Below, piece by piece: positions 17,962 to 25,563 of a stretch of DNA of 64,000 nucleotides. A program made the translations under genes and the position numbers. Position 1 is the first letter of the stretch; each line of letters begins with the position of its first letter. The DNA comes from Bog-473 sp963719485 (GTDB taxonomy: Bacteria > Actinomycetota > Acidimicrobiia > Acidimicrobiales > RAAP-2): positions 2,418,001-2,482,000 of the forward strand of contig OY970387.1 of NCBI GenBank assembly GCA_963719485.1, written 5' to 3'. A model generated the notes under the pieces. That model worked only from the letters and a program-made list of their open reading frames with translations, was not told the origin of the DNA and did not search any database.

Positions 17962-19641
17962 GTGGCTCCCCAGTTCATCTACACCATGCGCGGTCTCGCG
18001 CGCTTCTATCCGCCCGACCGCGAGGTGCTCAAGGGGATCAACCTCTCCTTCTACCCGGGCGCGAAGATCGGGGTCATCGGGTCAAACGGCTCGGGCAAGT
18101 CGTCACTGTTGCGGATCATGGCGGGCGAGGACGACGGGTTTTCGGGCGAGGCCCGGCTGACCCCAGGGTTCACGGTGGGGTACCTCGCCCAGGAGCCACA
18201 ACTCGACGAGTCCAAGGACGTCGCCGGCAACGTGGCCGAGGGGGTCGGTGAGGCCAAGCAATTGGTCGACCGCTACAACGAGGTCTGCGCGGCCTTCGGC
18301 GAACCCGACGCCGATATCGACGCGCTCCTGGCCGAGCAGGCCGACCTGCAGGCCAAGATCGACGCCGCCGGCGCGTGGGAGCTCGATCGCACGTTCGAGA
18401 TCGCCATGGATGCCCTCCGGCTCCCCCCGGGCGATGCCGACGTGCGCACGCTCTCGGGAGGCGAACGGCGGCGGGTTGCGTTGTGCCGGCTGCTCCTGTC
18501 CAAGCCCGACCTGCTCCTCCTCGACGAGCCGACCAACCATCTCGATGCGGAGTCCGTGGCCTGGCTGGAGCGGACCCTGCAGGTGTACCCGGGCACGGTC
18601 GTCGCCGTGACCCACGACCGCTACTTCCTCGACAACGTGGCTGGCTGGATCCTCGAGCTCGATCGCGGTGCGGGCATCCCCTGGGAGGGCAACTACTCGT
18701 CCTGGCTCGAGCAGAAGCAGGCGCGCCTCGCCGCGGAGGAGAAAGCCGATCGCTCCCGGCAGGCCTCGCTGGAGCGCGAGCTCGAGTGGATCCGCATGTC
18801 GCCGCGGGCCCGGCAGAGCAAGGGCAAGGCGCGCATCACCGCGTACAACGAGCTCGTCACCGAGGCCGAGTCCACCGAGCGCCGCACCGACCGGGTCGAG
18901 CTGTCCATCCCACCCGGTTCGCGTCTGGGCGACCAGGTCGTCGACGCGGCGGGCGTCGTGAAGGCGTATGGCGACCGGCTGTTGATGGACGGCCTTTCCT
19001 TCACCCTGCCCCCGGGCGGCATCGTCGGCGTCATCGGGCCCAACGGCGCCGGCAAGACAACGCTCTTCCGGATGACCGTCGGTGAAGAGCGACCGGATGC
19101 GGGAACCATGACGGTCGGCGCATCGGTCCAGTTGGCTTACGTGGACCAGTCGCGGGCATCGCTGTCACCCGATGCCACGGTCTACGAAGAGATCACCGGG
19201 GGCGTGGACCGCCTGGTCGTGGGCGGGCGGGAGCTGCACGGTCGCGCCTACGTGGCCGGTTTCGGCTTCAAGGGCAGCGACCAGCAGAAGAAGGTCGGGC
19301 AGCTCTCTGGCGGCGAGCGCAACCGGGTCCTGCTGGCCAAGGTCCTCAGCAGTGGGGGCAACGTCCTCCTCCTCGACGAGCCGACCAACGATCTCGACGT
19401 GGACACCCTGCGGGCGCTCGAGGACGCGCTCCTGGCCTTCCCGGGTTGCGCCGTAGTGATCAGCCACGACCGTTGGTTCCTCGACCGCATCGCCACCCAC
19501 GTGCTCGCCTTCGAGGGGGAGTCCGAGGTGCGTTGGTGGGAGGGCAACTTCAGCGACTACGAGGTCGACCGGCACAAGCGCCTCGGCGTCGATGCCGACC
19601 AGCCCCACCGCCTGCGCTACAAGCCGCTCGTCCGCGATTAG
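17962..19641 (+). CDS. ettA: energy-dependent translational throttle protein EttA (ABC-F)
   Basis: 559 residues with two ABC domains and no membrane part. The first Walker A is GSNGSGKS (40-47) with LSGGERRRVALCR and LLLLDEPTNHLD; the second is GPNGAGKTT with LSGGERNRVLLAK and LLLDEPTNDLD. The linker DRSRQASLERELEWIRMSPRARQSK and the signature start FIYTMRGLARFYPPDREVLKGI are those of EttA. It binds the ribosomal E site and gates entry into elongation according to ATP/ADP level. Start is GTG 17962; CACACT 7 bases upstream resembles a leaderless -10. Confidence 0.96.
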   Translation: MAPQFIYTMRGLARFYPPDREVLKGINLSFYPGAKIGVIGSNGSGKSSLLRIMAGEDDGFSGEARLTPGFTVGYLAQEPQLDESKDVAGNVAEGVGEAKQLVDRYNEVCAAFGEPDADIDALLAEQADLQAKIDAAGAWELDRTFEIAMDALRLPPGDADVRTLSGGERRRVALCRLLLSKPDLLLLDEPTNHLDAESVAWLERTLQVYPGTVVAVTHDRYFLDNVAGWILELDRGAGIPWEGNYSSWLEQKQARLAAEEKADRSRQASLERELEWIRMSPRARQSKGKARITAYNELVTEAESTERRTDRVELSIPPGSRLGDQVVDAAGVVKAYGDRLLMDGLSFTLPPGGIVGVIGPNGAGKTTLFRMTVGEERPDAGTMTVGASVQLAYVDQSRASLSPDATVYEEITGGVDRLVVGGRELHGRAYVAGFGFKGSDQQKKVGQLSGGERNRVLLAKVLSSGGNVLLLDEPTNDLDVDTLRALEDALLAFPGCAVVISHDRWFLDRIATHVLAFEGESEVRWWEGNFSDYEVDRHKRLGVDADQPHRLRYKPLVRD

Positions 19642-20390
19642 CTGTCCCCGGCTTCCCAGAGACCGCCGACGTCCTGGTAGTCCGTCGTGCATGGTGGGCC
19701 ATCGGCCACCCATATCTGTGGCGGGTCGCTGCCGGATCGGAGGCGCACGATGCACGACGAGCGGGTCCCGAATTCATCGAGGTGCACGCAGTTGGCCGCG
19801 TTCGGCCGTTCCTCGCCCTCTGGGTTCGTGTGATCGGTCAACACGCGGCGGAACGCTTCGGCCACCTCGTCACCGCCGACGGGTGCGCCGAGGGCAGCCC
19901 GCACCAGGTCGACCTTGGGCGAGTGCTCCCCGAGCGCCCGGTTCTCGAGGATGTGGATCCCGGGCGGCAGGGCGACGGCCGTGCCGCCGACCGAGCCGGT
20001 GAAGTCGACGAAGAAGAGCGAGGTTCGGTCTCCGACGAGGAGCCAGGAGCCGTTGTAGTCGGCCGGGCTGTACCCCGAGACGAGCGCGTCGACGGCGTCC
20101 GCCGCGGTTGTGTGACGAGCCAGGACGAGCGGCAATTCGCCGCGGGAACGCTTTGACGGGTCCTTGGCGTCGCCCAACGGCTGATTGGTCAGCCCGGCAC
20201 ACACGCCGAGGCGGTTCACGGCGAGCCAGGTGCCGCCCGAGAGTTCGTCGCGGCCCCCGAGAATGCGCGGCGGGCCCTCGTCGAGCACGGTGACCGCGGT
20301 CGACGGGCGCTCCAGGACCTCGTCGCGATTTGCGCCCACGATCAGGGGCTCCCCGGGGACGATCCGTGAGGCAACGACCAGCAGGCACAT
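19638..20390 (-). CDS. TANGO2/NRDE family protein
   Basis: The 250 residues begin with MCLLVVA and carry the eponymous Asn-Arg-Asp-Glu as VGANRDEVLERP at about 19-30, then GGTWLAVNRLGVCAGLTNQP. This is the NRDE (transport and Golgi organisation 2) family, whose Cys2 is proposed as an N-terminal nucleophile; eukaryotic members affect haem or lipid handling, bacterial function is unclear. Its stop overlaps that of ettA tail to tail by four bases. Confidence 0.92.
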   Translation of the reverse strand: MCLLVVASRIVPGEPLIVGANRDEVLERPSTAVTVLDEGPPRILGGRDELSGGTWLAVNRLGVCAGLTNQPLGDAKDPSKRSRGELPLVLARHTTAADAVDALVSGYSPADYNGSWLLVGDRTSLFFVDFTGSVGGTAVALPPGIHILENRALGEHSPKVDLVRAALGAPVGGDEVAEAFRRVLTDHTNPEGEERPNAANCVHLDEFGTRSSCIVRLRSGSDPPQIWVADGPPCTTDYQDVGGLWEAGDS

Positions 20391-20458
20391 GGCGGCGTCA
20401 CCCTATCGAGCGCTCAGTCCAGGCCGTCCCCGGCCGCCTTCCGATCCTGCATCCCCCG

Positions 20459-20487
20459 TAGACACCCCGACCTGCGAGGTCTACCGT
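20459..20487 (+). promoter_or_regulatory. promoter with leaderless start for the GNS-repeat protein
   Basis: TAGACA (20459-20464), a 17-base spacer, and TACCGT (20482-20487) form a good -35/-10 pair. The -10 ends 7 bases before ATG 20495, so transcription would begin at or next to the start codon. No Shine-Dalgarno is visible, which fits a leaderless mRNA. Confidence 0.6.
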
Positions 20488-20494
20488 TCTTACC

Positions 20495-21256
20495 ATGGCA
20501 AGACGCGTTGCTGCCCTCACCGTGACGGTCGCACTCGGCGTCGGGCTGCTTGCCGCGTTGCCTGCCCCGCCGGCATCGGCCAGGTCGATTTCGCCGTCCA
20601 ACCTCAAGGCGCTGACGACCACCCTCAACAAGGGGAAGCACCTGACCTACTACGCGGTGTACACGGCGGTCAATGGTGGGCAGAAGCAGACCATCACCGT
20701 GGCGCAGGCGCCGCCGAAATCGCTCTTCTCGTCGGAGGGCGGCGGGTCCGTGATCGACACCGGGAAGACGACGTACTACTGCGGCAACAGCGGCAACAGC
20801 GGCAACAGCGGCAACTCGGGCAACTCGGGCAACTCGGGGAACAGCGGGAACTCCGGCGCCGCCACGACGACCACGGCGGCGGCGACCGTGAACTGCGTGA
20901 AGGAGAAGGGTTCCAATTCGGCGCTCGGCGGGGTCGAGGACCTCTTCAGCCCGGCCGTGGTGATCGGCCTCATCAACGAGGCCCAGAACAGCTCCCTCGC
21001 GCGGGCGCTCGGGGTCAAGATCTCTGCGTCGTCGGTCACCATTGCCGGTCAGCCCGCGACCTGTCTCAGCGTCACCGCCCGCATCAAGGCGGGCAGGTAC
21101 TGCGTGACCAAGCAGGGGCTGCTGGCGTACTCGGGCTCCTCGAAGACCAATTACTTCGAGATGACCAAGTACTCGTCGAAGCCACCATCGAACCTCTTCG
21201 CGTTGCCGGCCGGCGCGACCACGCAGACGTTGCCCGGGGTCGGCTCCACCCCCTGA
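20495..21256 (+). CDS. secreted protein with a (Gly-Asn-Ser)8 tract
   Basis: The 253 residues start with a clear signal peptide (RRVAALTVTVALGVGLLAALPAP, cleavage near ASA). The mature part resembles actinobacterial secreted proteins of unknown function with a lipoprotein-like beta fold (LTYYAVYTAV, FSSEGG). Between two cysteines (YYC and VNC) it contains eight Gly-Asn-Ser units then a Thr/Ala run, a flexible insert where relatives would have a short loop. Two further cysteines lie in ATCLSV and YCVTKQG. Function unknown; probably surface-exposed or released. Confidence 0.8.
   Translation: MARRVAALTVTVALGVGLLAALPAPPASARSISPSNLKALTTTLNKGKHLTYYAVYTAVNGGQKQTITVAQAPPKSLFSSEGGGSVIDTGKTTYYCGNSGNSGNSGNSGNSGNSGNSGNSGAATTTTAAATVNCVKEKGSNSALGGVEDLFSPAVVIGLINEAQNSSLARALGVKISASSVTIAGQPATCLSVTARIKAGRYCVTKQGLLAYSGSSKTNYFEMTKYSSKPPSNLFALPAGATTQTLPGVGSTP
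20783..20854 (+). repeat. 9-base tandem repeat coding (Gly-Asn-Ser)8
   Basis: Eight in-frame 9-base units of the form GGC-AAC-AGC or GGC/GGG-AAC-TCG/TCC. The first three copies use AGC, the next three TCG, then AGC and TCC, so the array grew by local duplication in blocks. Unit number is likely to vary between strains. Confidence 0.9.
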
Positions 21257-21262
21257 TCATGC

Positions 21263-21844
21263 GTGGCTGACCGGTGGCGGGAGAGCGGAGTCCCACGCGG
21301 GGCGGACTACGACCGCCGTTTCGAGGACCTGGCCGCGGCGGGCATGGACATGCACGGCGAGGCGGACCTGGTCGACTCGTTCGACCCGGGCTCGGTCCTC
21401 GATGCGGGCTGTGGCACGGGCCGGGTCGCCATCGAGCTCAGCCGGCGTGGCCGTCGGGTCGTGGGGGTCGACGTCGACGAGGCCATGCTCGAGTCGGCCC
21501 GCGCCAAGGCGCCCGACCTGGCGTGGGTGCGCGGCGACCTGGCGGACCCCGGCCTCGAGTTCGGGCAGACCTTCGACGTCGTCGTGATGGCCGGCAACGT
21601 GTTGATCTTCGTGCCGTCCGGTCACGAGGGCTCTGTCGTCGCCAATGCGGCGCGTTGGCTGTCGCCCGGCGGCCGCCTCGTGACGGGCTACTCCCTGCAG
21701 CCGGACGGGTTCGGCCCCCGCCAGCACGATGCCCTGGCCGCCCGCGCGGGCCTGGTGCTCGAGGACCGCTGGTCGACCTGGGACCGGCGCCCGTACGCGC
21801 CCGGGGACCGCTACGCCGTGGCTGTGCACCGCCGGAAGGTCTGA
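21263..21844 (+). CDS. class I SAM-dependent methyltransferase
   Basis: 193 residues with the Rossmann methyltransferase pattern: motif I VLDAGCGTGRVAIEL, motif II VGVDVDEAMLE, then DLAWVRGDLADP and FDVVVMAGNVL, and a C-terminal ARWLSPGGRLVTGY. Substrate unknown. GTG 21263 follows the previous stop by 6 bases, so it may ride on the same leaderless transcript. Confidence 0.9.
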   Translation: MADRWRESGVPRGADYDRRFEDLAAAGMDMHGEADLVDSFDPGSVLDAGCGTGRVAIELSRRGRRVVGVDVDEAMLESARAKAPDLAWVRGDLADPGLEFGQTFDVVVMAGNVLIFVPSGHEGSVVANAARWLSPGGRLVTGYSLQPDGFGPRQHDALAARAGLVLEDRWSTWDRRPYAPGDRYAVAVHRRKV

Positions 21845-21869
21845 GCCCCGCCCGGCCCGCGCACGCAAC

Positions 21870-21896
21870 GGAGGAGCAACGCTGGGCCTCCTTTTT
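21870..21896 (+). terminator. weak intrinsic terminator after the methyltransferase
   Basis: GGAGG (21870-21874) can pair with CCTCC (21887-21891), followed directly by TTTTT (21892-21896). The stem is only 5 pairs with a 12-base loop, so it is weak, but the T run is unusual for this GC-rich sequence. Confidence 0.35.
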
Positions 21897-21927
21897 GCAC
21901 TGAATGTGCGGTACAACCCTCTTTCGT

Positions 21928-21933
21928 TAGGCT
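21928..21933 (+). promoter_or_regulatory. -10-like TAGGCT before the Lrp gene
   Basis: TAGGCT ends 8 bases before ATG 21942, a spacing that puts the transcript start at or within two bases of the start codon. No Shine-Dalgarno is present and no good -35 is seen. Confidence 0.4.
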
Positions 21934-21941
21934 TGTGACCC

Positions 21942-22421
21942 ATGGGAACTGAGGATCTTGATCCGATCGATCATCACATCATCGAATTGCTGTCGCAAAA
22001 TGCGCGCCGGACGATGGCCGATATCGGCGAGCAGGTCTCGCTCTCGGCGTCGGCCGTGACCCGGCGCATTGAGCGCCTGGAGCGCACCGGGGTGATCGCC
22101 GGCTACACCGTCGTCGTCGACCACCGCAAGGCCGGGCGTCCGATCCAGGCCTTCACTGAAGTCCGCTTCGCCGGCACCGCCGACCTGCAGGAGATCAAGG
22201 AGACGGCCATGCAGCTCTCCGAGGTGCAGGCGGTGTTCACCACGGCCGGAGACCCGGACGCACTGGTGTGGCTCCAGGTGCCCGACGTCGAGCGCCTCGG
22301 TCAGGTCATCGAACAGCTGCGCCGCCGCGGTCGGGTCACCGGCACCAAGACGCTCATCGTTCTCGATACGTGGTCGCGCCACCGTGCGCTCGAGTCGAAC
22401 GGCCTCCCGGTTCATTCGTAG
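21942..22421 (+). CDS. Lrp/AsnC family transcriptional regulator
   Basis: 159 residues: an N-terminal winged helix-turn-helix (DPIDHHIIELLSQNARRTMADIGEQV, recognition helix LSASAVTRRIERLERTG) and a C-terminal RAM/AsnC ligand domain (VQAVFTTAGDPDALVWLQVPDV). Such proteins form octamers and respond to amino acids. The target is unknown; the following lipoprotein gene begins at the last base of the stop codon (TAGTG), so it is in the same transcript. Confidence 0.93.
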   Translation: MGTEDLDPIDHHIIELLSQNARRTMADIGEQVSLSASAVTRRIERLERTGVIAGYTVVVDHRKAGRPIQAFTEVRFAGTADLQEIKETAMQLSEVQAVFTTAGDPDALVWLQVPDVERLGQVIEQLRRRGRVTGTKTLIVLDTWSRHRALESNGLPVHS

Positions 22422-23444
22422 TGCCGAGACGGGCGGGACCGTTCACGGCGGCGCTGGCCGTCGTCGCGCTGTCGTTGCTCGCGGCCGCGTGCAGCCAGAG
22501 TCCCGGGTCGTCCAGCGCTCCCACCACGACCACGACCCACGGGACCATACCGATGACACCGACAACGGTGGCTCCGGCTGGCACGTGGTCCAAGGCGATC
22601 AAGATCGCGCCGGGCGCCGATCTCTCGGTGGTGTCGTGCCCCGCGGTGCTCACGTGTGTCATGGGATCGACCACCGGACAGACCTATCGGCTGACCTTCA
22701 CGAAGATCGTCCCGCTCGGTCCGCCCGTGCCGTCCCCCTCGCCCCAGGGTGTGGCCTACGTGTCGTGCGCCGGCGCGGGATTCTGCGCGGCTGCCCCCAA
22801 CATGAACCAGGTCGCGCTCTTCAACGGGTCGGTCTGGCAGCCACCGGCGACCATCCCGGCCGCCCAGGGCATCACGGCGATCGACTGCACCGGGCCCACC
22901 TTCTGCATCACGGTCGACGGCGAGGGCAATTCCTTCGCCTACGACGGGACCGGCTGGTCGGGCAACCTGGGCGCCTGGGGCGCGGCGAACCAGATCTCGT
23001 GCGTGTCCCCGTCCTTCTGCGTCGCCGCCGAGGGTGGGCCCTCCGTGTTCAACGGCCACACCTGGACCCAGCCGGGTGACGCCGACAGCCAGGGCCAGCT
23101 GAACTCGGTCTCGTGCGCCTCGACGGCCTTCTGCGTCATGGTCGACAGCAACGGAGGCGTCCTGACCTGGAACGGCGCCGGCTTCTCGCCCCCGGCGTCG
23201 ATCGCCACGGAGCCGCCCCTCACCGGCACCAACGCCTCCGGCCTCACCGGCGTCTCGTGCCCGACCACGACGTTCTGCCGGGCCGTCGACTCCATCGGGC
23301 GGGTCTTCGGGTGGGACGGCACCACGTGGAGTGCCGGCACCCTGATCGACAATGGCCACGCGCTCGACGAGCATCTCGTGCCCGGCGACCACCTACTGCG
23401 TGACGGTCGACCGGTCCGGCAACGCGTTCGTCTCGGCCGGATAG
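22421..23444 (+). pseudogene. lipoprotein with SCxxxxFC propeller-like repeats, 3' frameshift
   Basis: From GTG 22421 a lipoprotein signal ends in the lipobox LAAAC. After a Thr-rich spacer come repeats of about 40 residues, each with a Ser-Cys...Phe-Cys pair (VSCAGAGFCAAA, ISCVSPSFCVAA, VSCASTAFCVMV, VSCPTTTFCRAV) and a Trp-ending strand, the pattern of a secreted beta-propeller. In the +1 frame from about 23365 the next repeat appears (ISCPATTYCVTVDRSGNAF) and ends at TAG 23444. Removing one base restores it; the 1024-base span is one over a multiple of three. Intended length about 340. Confidence 0.8.
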
Positions 23445-24050
23445 CTACCAGGGCGCCAGGACGGGCGAGTCGCCGCGCCCGATGACCCAGGCCAACAACT
23501 CGGCGGGGTCGCTCCGTTCCGCCAGACGCGGCAGTTCCCGCGGCAGCCAGGCGTCGACGAGCGCGGGCGGGAAGGGCACCGGGGCCAGGCCGAGATCGCC
23601 GTGGTGCACCACCACCTCTCGCCAGCGCGAGAGCACCGCGTCGCGTGAAGTCTCGACGACGCCCTGTGACGTCCGCGAGGGCGCGTCCCAGGCCGCCGCG
23701 GGGAGGTCGGCCATGACGCGCTCGACCGCGGCCGAGGTCCCGCGCACGTCGAGGACGAGCGCAGACGCCGGGCGCCCCGCCCCGGCCTCGATGTCGTCCC
23801 TCCGTTGCTCCAGCCCACCCGGGTACTGGTCGCGCAGCTCGCCCCGCCGCGCACCCTCCAGCCGCCACACGACGCTGTCCGCGTTGCGCGCGATGTGGGT
23901 GAGGACGTGGCCGACGCTCCAGCCCGGTAGGCGGCTCGGTCGACGGGCCGCGTCGTCGCTGAGGTCGTCCAGGCTCGCCCCGAGCGCGGCGTGGGCGGCC
24001 ACGCACCCGTCGATCAGGGCCGTTGGTGACGGCCCCTCCCGGGTGGTCAC
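23445..24050 (-). CDS. mycothiol-dependent maleylpyruvate-isomerase/DinB-like protein
   Basis: 201 residues of the actinobacterial TIGR03083-type fold: LDDLSDDAARRPSRLPGWSVGHVLTHIARNADS carries the His residues of the metal site, and VVVHHGDLGLAP the second conserved block. Family members use mycothiol as cofactor for isomerisation or thiol transfer; the exact reaction is unknown. GTG 24050 overlaps the stop of the upstream decarboxylase as GTGA, so the two are translationally coupled. The longer frame upstream is a shadow of that gene. Confidence 0.85.
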   Translation of the reverse strand: MTTREGPSPTALIDGCVAAHAALGASLDDLSDDAARRPSRLPGWSVGHVLTHIARNADSVVWRLEGARRGELRDQYPGGLEQRRDDIEAGAGRPASALVLDVRGTSAAVERVMADLPAAAWDAPSRTSQGVVETSRDAVLSRWREVVVHHGDLGLAPVPFPPALVDAWLPRELPRLAERSDPAELLAWVIGRGDSPVLAPW

Positions 24051-25441
24051 GCCGGCGGGATGGTGGACTGCCCGTCGAGCATGTCCGCCATGACGGCGCG
24101 GATGAACTCGTCGGCCTCCTCGGTCATGCCACCGGCCACGCCGCCGTAGATGGCCCCGGAGCGGGGTGCCTCGTCGGCGTGCTCCTTGGCGTAGGCCACC
24201 GCCTCGGCCAGGTCTGCGGCGAACTCGGGCACCACCTGGGGCTGCGTCTGGGGCCTCGTCACGGCCATGTGCAGCGCGTTGGGGTACTGCTGCCCGTTGA
24301 AGCGCCAGCCTCTCGTCCGCATGAAGTCGTTCACGTGGTAGATGTCGAACTCGTCGGAGGTGAACGAGAAGAGGAACGTCGGCCGGCCGACCAGGCGCAG
24401 CTCGGGGTGCGACGTGACGGCTTCCTGCATCGCCACCGACGTGTCGAAGATCTGCCGGGCGTACCCGAGATACCCGGCGTGACCGAGCTGCACCATGGCG
24501 GCCCAGGTGGCCGCGATCAGGCCGCCGGAGCGCGAGCCCTCCATTCCCGGTGAGGTGTACTTCCCCCCGCTCCAGTCCGTCAGGTAGAAGTACTGCGCGT
24601 TGCGCAGGGCCTTGGTCCGGAAGCTGAGGACCGAGGAGCCCTTGAAGGCGTACCCGTACTTGTGCGTGTCGGCCGACATGGAGGTCACGCCCGGGACCGA
24701 GTAGTCGAAGGCGGGGATGTCGTAGCCCAGCTCGCGGCCGAACGGCAGGATGAACCCGCCCAGGCAGCCGTCGACGTGGAGCCCGATGCCACGCTCGAGG
24801 GCCAGGTCGGACAGGTCGCCGATCGGGTCGACGGTGCCGTAGCCGTAGTTGCAGGCAGATCCAATCAGGCAGACGGTCTGGTCGTCCACGTGGTCGCGCA
24901 CCCAGTCCACGTCGACCTGGGTCGTCACCGGGTCGATCGGGGCCCGCCGCAGTTCGACGCCGAAGAGATGGCACGCCTTGTCGAAGGCGGGGTGGGCGGT
25001 CTCGGGCTTGATGACGTTCGGGCGGGTCACTCCCCGCTCCTGGGCCGCGTACTCGCGGTAGGCCAGGATCGCGTGCAGGATGCTGCCGGTCCCGCCGGTC
25101 GTCACCAGGCCGCAGGGGTCGTCACCGGCGGCCAGCGCGGCGTCCCCGGCGTGCAGGTCGAGGGTCATGGAGATGATCTCCGCCTCGAACTTGGTGGCAC
25201 TCGGGCACATGTCCCGTTGCAGGACGTTGACGTGGGCGAACAGGCCGAAGGCCTCGTTCATGAAGTGGTAGTGGTCGTGGTCGCCGCAGTACATCGTCCC
25301 GGAGCACTTGCCGGTCTCCCAGAAGGCGTCCTCTTCGGTGGCCATGGTGCGGAGCTCGGCGAGCACCTCCTCGCGGTCCATGCCCCGCTCCGGCAGCGCA
25401 CGGTTGATGGCGAAGCGGTCGGCGTAGGGGTAGTCGCTCAT
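24047..25441 (-). CDS. PLP-dependent decarboxylase, sphingosine-1-phosphate lyase-like
   Basis: 464 residues of the group II decarboxylase fold. GLVTTGGTGSILHAILAYRE binds phosphate; HVDGCLGGFILPF has the Asp that pairs with the pyridine; Lys261 in SADTHKYGYAFKGSS is the Schiff-base Lys. The THKYGYAxKGSS text is the hallmark of sphingosine-1-phosphate lyases and their bacterial relatives rather than glutamate decarboxylases. It would cleave or decarboxylate a phosphorylated amino alcohol or amino acid. It is coupled to a mycothiol-type protein downstream and divergent from SulP. Confidence 0.88.
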   Translation of the reverse strand: MSDYPYADRFAINRALPERGMDREEVLAELRTMATEEDAFWETGKCSGTMYCGDHDHYHFMNEAFGLFAHVNVLQRDMCPSATKFEAEIISMTLDLHAGDAALAAGDDPCGLVTTGGTGSILHAILAYREYAAQERGVTRPNVIKPETAHPAFDKACHLFGVELRRAPIDPVTTQVDVDWVRDHVDDQTVCLIGSACNYGYGTVDPIGDLSDLALERGIGLHVDGCLGGFILPFGRELGYDIPAFDYSVPGVTSMSADTHKYGYAFKGSSVLSFRTKALRNAQYFYLTDWSGGKYTSPGMEGSRSGGLIAATWAAMVQLGHAGYLGYARQIFDTSVAMQEAVTSHPELRLVGRPTFLFSFTSDEFDIYHVNDFMRTRGWRFNGQQYPNALHMAVTRPQTQPQVVPEFAADLAEAVAYAKEHADEAPRSGAIYGGVAGGMTEEADEFIRAVMADMLDGQSTIPPA

Positions 25442-25563
25442 TTGTTTGTGGCCTCCTCGGGCACGGGCACGGACAGGTCGTCGGCGGGGGATCCCGCCCG
25501 TCGGACCCGAGACTATTCAATTGGGTCAATCTGGCAGACACCCCGGTTTGCGATGATGGCGCA

